From UBA6911 sp964481255 (GTDB taxonomy: Bacteria > Acidobacteriota > UBA6911): a DNA stretch of 16,743 nt. Positions within the stretch are counted from its first letter, which is position 1. Every line of letters begins with the position of its first letter. This document shows positions 8,701 through 13,418 of the stretch, in pieces. The notes beneath the pieces were generated by a model. It worked only from the letters and a program-made list of their open reading frames with translations, made no database searches and was not told where the DNA came from. The DNA is taken from the NCBI GenBank assembly GCA_964481255.1, contig CAYZTZ010000076.1, forward strand, positions 1 to 16,743. Reading direction: 5' to 3'. Both the position numbers and the translations under genes were made by a program.

Positions 8701-9776
8701 ATTTCAGGCTTCTTCAACTCCGCGACAACAGAATCCAGGCTTTTCCACATCGATTCCGGCGCTGTGCAGAGAACCGTCCCGGCTATAAGCCACCACTGCA
8801 GCGGTGAATTGTTCACATCGTGGATCTTAAGCGTTTCCCTATAGGCATTAATCAGCGGCAGCAAATCGCCGGCAAACTCTTTTTGCCTGCTGTGGATTCT
8901 TTTCGCGATATCGTAGGCATCCTGAAAGGCCGGTGCCTCACGGGATAGTTTATTCGCCCATGGCATCAGCCGCGAGACTTCAGCTTCCACCATATCGAGA
9001 TCCCGCCTGCGCATGTCCAAAGTGTTCAGGTCCACACCGCCGTCTTCGACCTTCTTGTCCCGCAGCTCACGCCACTTTTCCGCCTGTGCGGCGATTCTTT
9101 CAAGCCTGTCAAAATGCCGCCTGGCCTCCTGAAAATACTGCTCCGCTTTCGCCGGTTCCGTCGCCGCGCATGCAAAATCGACGGCTGTAACAAGATCATC
9201 GGATGCACGCAAATGTGAAGTCCGCTGTTCCTGGGTCATCCCGGCTATCGCAAGAGCGGCATAGAGCGTACTGAATGCCTTGATATCCATCAGGATGGAG
9301 TAGGTGTAGTCGAGTGAGTCGCTCCGGACCCGGCTTACAGCCTCAACCCACTGCTCCATGTCTCTTATGGACCGATCGTCGATATCCTTGAGCCCGTTCG
9401 CCTCATGCTCCATCTGCGCGAGGATGTCCATGATCTTTCCAGGAAGCATTCGCTGAAGTTCCAGCAGGTCTTTTTCGGCTTTTTGAAGCGCTTGCTGAGA
9501 CTCCTGAGGCTCGGATCCGTCCCTGATGCATTCCTTGGCGATTCTTATGATATCGGTCAGCCCATAGGCAACTTTGTCATACTCTGACAGGCGCCGGTGG
9601 AGATCGATATTTATGAAATGCTGTCGGATAACGACAATCCTCATGTCGCCGGATGCCTGTGGCGCCTGTTGGGCGGGCAAAACGGCCGAACTCATTGTGA
9701 CGGCAATAATGGCCGCCAGCATCCGCTCACTCCGCCGCTTTCTCATAAATGCGATGCGCTCTTTCAAACAAATCAT
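5760..9776 (-). CDS. Large exported multidomain protein with bacterial Ig-like (BIG2-type) domain
   Basis: 1338-aa protein of no family I recognise as a whole. An N-terminal signal sequence is visible (MRKRRSERMLAAIIAVTMSSAVLPA, split as basic MRKRRSER, hydrophobic core, then AQQ), so it is probably exported. In order: a long charged helical region with scattered cysteines (to about 420); a Pro/Gln/Ser-rich linker (about 425-480); a BIG2-like domain (about 485-562) recognised by IFVGQSVRF, AIWNSHDEELLSL and GDGIATGLKPGPVTI; a second acidic/proline-rich linker holding two copies of GGFG[ND]RG...NRD; another helical region (about 720-950); a beta-rich segment starting GEWFLCRRFNTRWY (about 985); and a beta-rich C-terminus. 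The ATG at 9776 is preferred because GGAG lies seven bases upstream; 9812 and 9746 are alternatives. It follows the TPR-PDZ gene by 45 bases, so the two probably form an operon. Function unknown; an envelope or extracellular scaffold is a guess. Confidence 0.8.
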   Translation of the reverse strand: MICLKERIAFMRKRRSERMLAAIIAVTMSSAVLPAQQAPQASGDMRIVVIRQHFINIDLHRRLSEYDKVAYGLTDIIRIAKECIRDGSEPQESQQALQKAEKDLLELQRMLPGKIMDILAQMEHEANGLKDIDDRSIRDMEQWVEAVSRVRSDSLDYTYSILMDIKAFSTLYAALAIAGMTQEQRTSHLRASDDLVTAVDFACAATEPAKAEQYFQEARRHFDRLERIAAQAEKWRELRDKKVEDGGVDLNTLDMRRRDLDMVEAEVSRLMPWANKLSREAPAFQDAYDIAKRIHSRQKEFAGDLLPLINAYRETLKIHDVNNSPLQWWLIAGTVLCTAPESMWKSLDSVVAELKKPEIRDAGLRLSRVDGDIQELRRVIDKIQADILETDAFAGLCITAAKTGDSNLKRADRCLRSAPLRAQMAAQNQQGQASGNTPPTGQTPPAPSQQPPQTPPAPSASPAQPPQQASQNAVPPIEPNVSGGIKIAGGSAEIFVGQSVRFIATDMGNRPYANAIWNSHDEELLSLGGDGIATGLKPGPVTIQARTSEDPTQIAYYSVVVVEPESQAGGTQTGAAPPASGGFGNRGIDVGVNRDADQPGPSQGSASDTAPPMPPDQPETGSPPIEAEPVEDERQDGISLLGENAASPPPDAEPQDLSPGGGFGDRGLELVPNRDLEPQDETERGRGPRQVPTTGGSASGTRGGTTTPFIPSLTFQQQGQPAAWHIFAAGSRMGWAAAYGRYTDGPADQDIINHLIMAGEHSMWANRESYEPYKAWPHWSEIKIRCRTWAEQVIASPRGELREQLALAVSSYAGNLAEQVTFQVLGDRKRMPNCDGAYMRLGFHMAFGQTSLQLAEGARLTGQVPLIEKARKDAVNHLRQAVGILIEYEKTEVVTGRCADLRDVRAEMESLLNNADLATQIRMIMHAWETASERIRALSSVTAQPQSKITQAPTPPADPPRPAVTGIPASPAEPGADLGNIEGEWFLCRRFNTRWYARHDVFLRQCFFERNAYSRFTNSGNNPQVVRFEKSGEQYIGTDISNGSQLFSLSRSDQATYRGTGPVVSGSRQVQMRVEGDFAEQIQLGVAVGVPGEFRSQWVRRAPRYQEQSPLIRQLPPYGPKTIQSIDARGYEIEVAHQFSTLVQQVRDFTYRKPGNPQTVKSQGDVQSWRPSAGFRAVSREGTTFTATWQESGVLSGGILQNHIGVGSSSYAGYPEKKTTTASMVVQLDPSLQRIQGVRLTQHVVAPLLQNGRDPAQWTEDIEFEAVDIPYVWQSSTPDLLVFEFPGYGSTESSCSRIRNLKAQGVESSKEGKGVVDLAGAPCDKNPGRISVTIKLLR

Positions 9777-9821
9777 AGATGCGCTCCATGGATAGGACTG
9801 ATGACGCGCCATTTACAGTCG

Positions 9822-11563
9822 TCATTGAATTGCGAAACCGGCGGATATTTCCGCCGAACTGCCATCCCCGGTCAGGCGGATTCTAATAGTGTATTGTCCG
9901 CTTTGGGGCCCGGCCGACAGCTTCTTGCGAACATCGAAAGGCTTTCCATTCGGAGTCGTGAACGTATCCGGCGGCGGCTGATAAATCAGCTTGTCTTGAG
10001 AATAAATCGCGCTGTTTAGAGTTATGGGAATCTCTGCAGGCCTTCCGGGCGCCGTCACGGTAAAACGGATGTCCACGTGGAAATTGCCATTGGGGGAAAC
10101 CTGCGAAGGAACAACCTTGACGTTCGCAATTTGTATTGCGGTGGTTCCGGTGAGCGGAATGGCGTCCTGGCGCGCCGCCGCCTGGCCCGATGTTGTCGCA
10201 AGATTGGATTTCCTGGCCTGCCACAAATTCCGGGCTTCCAGGCTGAGCCGTGGCAAGTCCGGAGTGATCCCGACGATGACGTATTTTTCCAGATATTGCC
10301 CCTGGCGCTCGACCATTAACCGGATGGGCTCGCCAAAAGGAGTTCCGCCGATTGCTTCGTCCGAGAATCTTTTGGCGTCCATATCCGCAATCGGTTTGCC
10401 TTCGAATTCCACGATAACATCGCCGGCCTGAATTCCCGCCAGATCCGCGGGCCCATTCTTTTGAACCCGGACGACACGTATCCCGGCGGCGCCCGGATCG
10501 ATATCGATGCCGACCCGCTTCGTTTTTCCCTTCAGGCTGAAAGCTTTTTCGTAATCTCCGTTCTCCAGGCAAAGAGAAAGAAAATACCCCTCGATTGAAA
10601 TCTTGCGTATCGCGTCCCCTGTTTCGTAAGCCTGCGCCATGGAGGCAACCGCTTCCCCCAATCGGCCTTCCTTTTGATGAATACGGGCTCTGGCTTCATG
10701 CAGGTATGTCACCGCCCCCGGATTGATTTCCACAGCCCTTTCAAAACTTTTTATCGATTCCTTGTAGTTGTTTTTATCAAAATACGCCGAGCCAATGCCG
10801 ACGAGGCTCTCATCGTTCTCCTGGAGCGAATTTGCCTTGCGGAATGCCGCGAGCGCGTCNNNNNNNNNNNNNNNNNNNNNNNNNNNNNNNNNNNNNNNNN
10901 NNNNNNNNNNNNNNNNNNNNNNNNNNNNNNNNNNNNNNNNNNNNNNNNNNNNNNNNNNNGGCTCTCATCGTTCTCCTGGAGCGAATTTGCCTTGCGGAAT
11001 GCCGCGAGCGCGTCCTCGGAGGCCCCGAGGCGTTGATAGAAATTGCCCAGTTCGTAGTGGGATCGCCACGCCCCGGGTTCAAGCTCCACGGCGCGCTTGG
11101 CATGAGAAGCCGCTTTAGCTGTATTGCCTTTGTCAAGATAAAGGTGAGACAGGCTCCTGTGGCTTACAGCGGTTTCCCCTATCGAATTGGCTTTTTCCAA
11201 AGCTGCGATTGCTTCGTCCGGTCTTCCCAACGCTAAATAGGCGAGGCCGACGCGGTGGTACGCTATCCAATGATCGGGATACTTTCCCAAAGCCTGCTGA
11301 AAAAGATCCATCGATTCATCGGTTTTACCCTGCGCCGCCAGCGCATCTCCACGCTTGATTAAATCGAGGTATTCGCGAAGCGCCGCATCAGGGTCCTGCC
11401 GATTGCTATCCCGCCTTTCTTGAAAGGACTGGCTGGCCAGCATTATGTTTTGCAGACTCGTCGCGCTAAGACACAGGCCGAGAATAGTGACTGCAGATGC
11501 GATGATGCAAGGTCTCATTTTTTTCACGGAATACCCCCTGAATCCCAATATCTGCTTTCCCAT
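9822..11563 (-). CDS. Exported TPR and PDZ domain protein, interrupted by an assembly gap
   Basis: The minus-strand frame enters the N gap from 11563 and leaves it in a different frame, ending at 9822. If the duplicated 55 bases on either side of the N run are collapsed into one, the frame becomes continuous: 1587 bases, 528 aa, reading ANSLQENDES-LVGIGSAYFDKN and completing a TPR. The merged protein has a signal-like N-terminus (MRPCIIASAVTILGLCL), about six TPR units (about 55-290, e.g. AYHRVGLAYLALGRPDEAI), a PDZ domain (about 300-380: GIRVVRVQKNGPADLAG, IQAGDVIVEFEGKPI) and a C-terminal beta-sandwich-like domain (about 425-528). PDZ and TPR modules bind peptides and protein partners; no catalytic motif is seen. 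The start is uncertain: ATG 11563 has a weak AGG, ATG 11518 would give a shorter signal peptide. It is directly followed by the large Ig-like protein, a probable partner. Confidence 0.8.
10805..10859. repeat. 55-base sequence duplicated on the far side of the N gap (left copy)
   Basis: These 55 bases are identical to 10960-11014. The copies abut the two sides of the N run exactly. The length equals a common assembler k-mer (55), so this is best read as an unmerged contig overlap and not a biological repeat. Confidence 0.95.
10860..10959. other. Assembly gap, 100 N
   Basis: Run of exactly 100 N, the conventional scaffold filler of unknown length. The flanking 55-base duplication and the restoration of a single open frame when it is collapsed indicate that no sequence is really missing. 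Confidence 0.99.
10960..11014. repeat. 55-base sequence duplicated on the far side of the N gap (right copy)
   Basis: Exact copy of 10805-10859, in the same orientation. It encodes DALAAFRKANSLQENDES of a TPR on the minus strand. See the gap entry. Confidence 0.95.
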
Positions 11564-11607
11564 CAACCTAAAAATTCCGGAACGATGAATGCCGCCCTGA
11601 TATTAAT

Positions 11608-11950
11608 TCAAACGGGATTCCCCTGCTTCATTTTTAAATTAGAACGTGTCGATATCCGCCTGATTTTCGCCACCAACCGCAACACAAGCGCCAGGTCATG
11701 GGCCGCGATGCGGTCGCCGCCAATACGGGCGGTCCCGCGCGCCTCGCAACCGCGGAGCTTCGCCGGCGAGCGACGAATATCCTCCAGCGCGCCGATCACT
11801 TGGCCCGCGAGTCGATGCACATTGTTCGGCTATGAATCCGCATGTCTGCGTTCGGCCAGGGAGCATGGACAGGGAGCGCCGTCTCCGGCCCTGCATCCGA
11901 TCGGCGGAATATTCTGGTATCCGCCGACGCCGTTGCATTATCCATGTCGA
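11608..11950 (-). pseudogene. Possible degenerate gene fragment in an otherwise gene-free stretch
   Basis: No convincing gene lies in the roughly 390 bases between the lipocalin and the TPR-PDZ gene. On the minus strand, however, an open stretch from 11829 to 11608 reads as plausible protein (HRLAGQVIGALEDIRRSPAK, then ...RIAAHDLALVLRLVAKI) with GC-rich third codon positions. A different frame just upstream (about 11945-11802) reads DNATASADTRIFRRSDAGPE and PVHAPWPNADMRIHSRT before a stop. One small frameshift near 11820 would join them. This looks like a decayed gene, but I do not recognise the family, and chance open frames in GC-rich DNA remain possible. Confidence 0.25.
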
Positions 11951-11952
11951 TG

Positions 11953-12498
11953 TCAATAATCCCCGGCTTCTTGTGGCGTCATCTGAAAGCTCTTGGGGTC
12001 GTAGCCCTGGCTCTGCAGCAGGTCATTGATCCTTTCCAATACAGTCGCGTCCAAGCTGCGCTGCCGCGCCAGGATCCAGCCGTACTTGCGGTCGGGTGAG
12101 CCGACGACGGCATACTCATAGTCGGCGCCCAGCCCGATGATCCAGTAATCACCCCACACGGGCCGCCAGCCGAGTATGCTGAAGAAGCTCACTTTCAAGC
12201 GGGCGTTCGACTTCGGATCCTCGATGCGCGCAAGGCCTTTTGCTTCGGCGATCCGGCCGTCTCTCTTGTGGCAGCGATTGACGACGTCGATCCGGCCATC
12301 ACTGCGCAAACCATACTCCGCGGCAATGCCCCAGGCACACTGATTCTGGAAGCGGTTGGGTATCCTGGCGATCTCATGCCAGAGCCCGGCATATCGGGTC
12401 AGGTCGACTTGCGCCACCGTTGCCGGGGGACGCGAGTCCTGCGCCGGCGCGCTGGCGCGCAGGAGGGACACCGCCATCATCATCAGAAGGAAGCGCAT
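11953..12498 (-). CDS. blc: Blc-type bacterial lipocalin
   Basis: Lipocalin of the Blc/apolipoprotein D-like group, 181 aa. After a signal peptide (MRFLLMMMAVSLLRASAPAQ), the first conserved lipocalin block with G-x-W appears as LTRYAGLWHEIARIPNRFQ, followed by the characteristic CAWGIAAEYGLRSDGRIDVVN, a GDYWIIGLG segment and YGWILARQ near the end. Family members bind small hydrophobic ligands such as fatty acids or lysophospholipids in the periplasm or at the outer membrane. There is no lipobox cysteine at the signal-peptide end, unlike E. coli Blc, so a soluble form is expected. The start at ATG 12498 is preferred: GAGGTG lies nine bases upstream, while the frame's earlier GTG at 12510 overlaps that ribosome site. 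A 33-base palindromic repeat ends about 20 bases before the start. Confidence 0.93.
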   Translation of the reverse strand: MRFLLMMMAVSLLRASAPAQDSRPPATVAQVDLTRYAGLWHEIARIPNRFQNQCAWGIAAEYGLRSDGRIDVVNRCHKRDGRIAEAKGLARIEDPKSNARLKVSFFSILGWRPVWGDYWIIGLGADYEYAVVGSPDRKYGWILARQRSLDATVLERINDLLQSQGYDPKSFQMTPQEAGDY

Positions 12499-12519
12499 CG
12501 CTGTTTTCACCTCTTTGTT

Positions 12520-12552
12520 AAAAGGGGACAGTCACCAGTGTCCCCATTCTTC
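12520..12552. repeat. REP-like palindromic repeat, copy A
   Basis: 33 bases identical to copy B (13280-13312) in direct orientation. The core (12524-12545) is an imperfect palindrome, GGGGACA-N8-TGTCCCC, able to form a 7-bp stem with an 8-base loop. On the minus strand the copy supplies the last six codons (EEWGHW) and the stop of the truncated hepT. Confidence 0.95.
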
Positions 12553-12834
12553 TTTGAGCTTCTCAGCCAGTTCCGAGGATATTACCTTGCTCGTGGCGAG
12601 GATTTCGAAGCTGTCCCGGCTGTCCTTGGGAAGGCCAAGTTTCTGTTTCCGGATAACGTGATTTGCCAGGTCGATAGTCTGTTCCGCGGCTCGCTGGAGA
12701 TTTGCCGCGATGGCATCCTGCCTCATGAAATCTGCCTCGAACGGCTTGTCCGATGGGAGAGAATAGTAATTGCGAATCTGGCGAATGCAGCGTTCAATAC
12801 TCTCTTTTTTGTTTAGAGCGACATCCGGCGTCAT
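12532..12834 (-). pseudogene. HepT-type toxin truncated by a palindromic repeat
   Basis: Residues 1-94 are a good match to the longer HepT/DUF86 subfamily: LNKKESIERCIRQIRNYY, DFMRQDAIAANLQRA, EQTIDLANHVIRKQKLGLP and SSELAEKLK. In family members this is followed by a segment of the type RMVGFRNxxVHxY carrying the RX4HXY RNase and adenylylation site, giving about 135-145 aa. Here codon 95 is exactly the first base of repeat copy A; the frame then reads EEWGHW and stops within the repeat, giving 100 aa. The catalytic motif is not found downstream, where the lipocalin leader begins almost at once, so the 3' part is deleted, not merely interrupted. The ATG overlaps the stop of the upstream antitoxin gene (ATGA). 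Probably an inactive toxin; a retained binding role is possible. Confidence 0.8.
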
Positions 12835-13238
12835 CGGAGCACCCTTCCAGAAGCTTCAATTTCCTTTAGAATTTCAGCACGTTCCTCGTTGAGCTTTTGA
12901 TATGCCGACAGCACATTCATCTCAAATATGTCTTTCTGAGCCTCGTCTGCCACATAAATCAGTCGGCCTTCGTTGATAATTTCGTTTCGAAATACAGTGT
13001 TTATTTCCCGCAGGTTTATCAAATCTACGCTGCGTTTTGTCAGAGATTCCAGTTCGTCGCGGCAGGCACTGAAGGCCAAGGATTTTTCCTTCCTGGCCTC
13101 CGCCGGGGGAAGCAGCAGGGCAATATCTAAATCACTATCAGGTCGCTCCATAGCCGTGGCGAAAGTTCCAAAGAGATAGACGCCCTGCACTCTGGGATAA
13201 TGCCGGAGAATTGCTGAGATAACAGCATCGAAGACCAT
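12831..13238 (-). CDS. MntA-type nucleotidyltransferase antitoxin paired with a truncated HepT
   Basis: Minimal nucleotidyltransferase, 135 aa. The signature is G24-T25 then D36 and D38 (LFGTFATAMERPDSDLDIALL), a Thr replacing the usual Ser; the third acid is D72 in RSVDLINL. A C-terminal helical extension (about 100-135) follows the core. The frame is open upstream to 13307, but that extension (MGTLVTVPFSS...) is just the translation of repeat copy B, so the start is placed at ATG 13238. No ribosome site is seen; TATTAT lies six bases before the ATG. The stop overlaps the hepT start by ATGA. With its toxin truncated, this antitoxin may be orphaned or may act against the other HepT. Confidence 0.88.
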   Translation of the reverse strand: MVFDAVISAILRHYPRVQGVYLFGTFATAMERPDSDLDIALLLPPAEARKEKSLAFSACRDELESLTKRSVDLINLREINTVFRNEIINEGRLIYVADEAQKDIFEMNVLSAYQKLNEERAEILKEIEASGRVLR

Positions 13239-13244
13239 GGCAGG

Positions 13245-13273
13245 ATAATATGTCAAATAAACGCGTATTTCTA
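13245..13273 (-). promoter_or_regulatory. Possible leaderless promoter of the third MNT/HepT pair
   Basis: TATTAT (13245-13250) on the minus strand lies six bases before the ATG at 13238, with TAGAAA (13268-13273, four of six bases of the -35 consensus) 17 bases upstream. No ribosome site is visible. The spacing is the same as for the transposase and the first HEPN gene. Weak on its own. Confidence 0.3.
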
Positions 13274-13279
13274 TACTCG

Positions 13280-13312
13280 AAAAGGGGACAGTCACCAGTG
13301 TCCCCATTCTTC
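13280..13312. repeat. REP-like palindromic repeat, copy B
   Basis: Exact 33-base direct copy of 12520-12552, lying just upstream of the third MNT gene. Copies A and B therefore bracket the toxin-antitoxin pair. Its 22-base core (13284-13305) is perfectly complementary to copy C. Confidence 0.95.
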
Positions 13313-13376
13313 GGAAGCTTCGCCTGGACAGGTTCTATTCCGCAAAAAATCATTGGGGACACTGGTGACTGTCCCC
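13284..13376. repeat. REPIN-like inverted pair (copies B and C)
   Basis: Two perfectly inverted 22-base cores separated by 49 bases in the divergent intergenic region. The transcript could fold into a stem of about 23 bp (the adjacent 13306/13354 bases also pair) with a large loop. This arrangement is that of REP doublets (REPINs), which are spread by RAYT (Y1) transposases; no such transposase gene is in the window. Confidence 0.75.
13355..13376. repeat. REP-like palindromic repeat, copy C (inverted)
   Basis: The 22-base core GGGGACA-N8-TGTCCCC in inverted orientation relative to copies A and B, with no mismatches. The 33-base flanking identity of A and B is not shared. Confidence 0.95.
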
Positions 13377-13418
13377 CTAAGAGATATCGCTGGCATTTTA
13401 CAAGCATAATGAAGTAGC

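Noticed and set aside
10733..10733. GTG at 10733 as the start of a separate PDZ gene
   Set aside because: It lies within a TPR helix (FERAVEINPGAV) that is continuous with the upstream frame once the duplicated 55 bases are collapsed.
11420..11959. Plus-strand open frame of 179 codons
   Set aside because: It runs antisense through the signal-peptide end of the TPR gene and has no recognisable domain or ribosome site.
13239..13307. N-terminal extension MGTLVTVPFSS... of the third MNT gene
   Set aside because: It is the translation of repeat copy B and adjacent intergenic DNA; MNT homology starts at the ATG at 13238.
12520..13376. CRISPR array
   Set aside because: Only three copies, one inverted, with unequal spacing and coding DNA between A and B; no cas genes.
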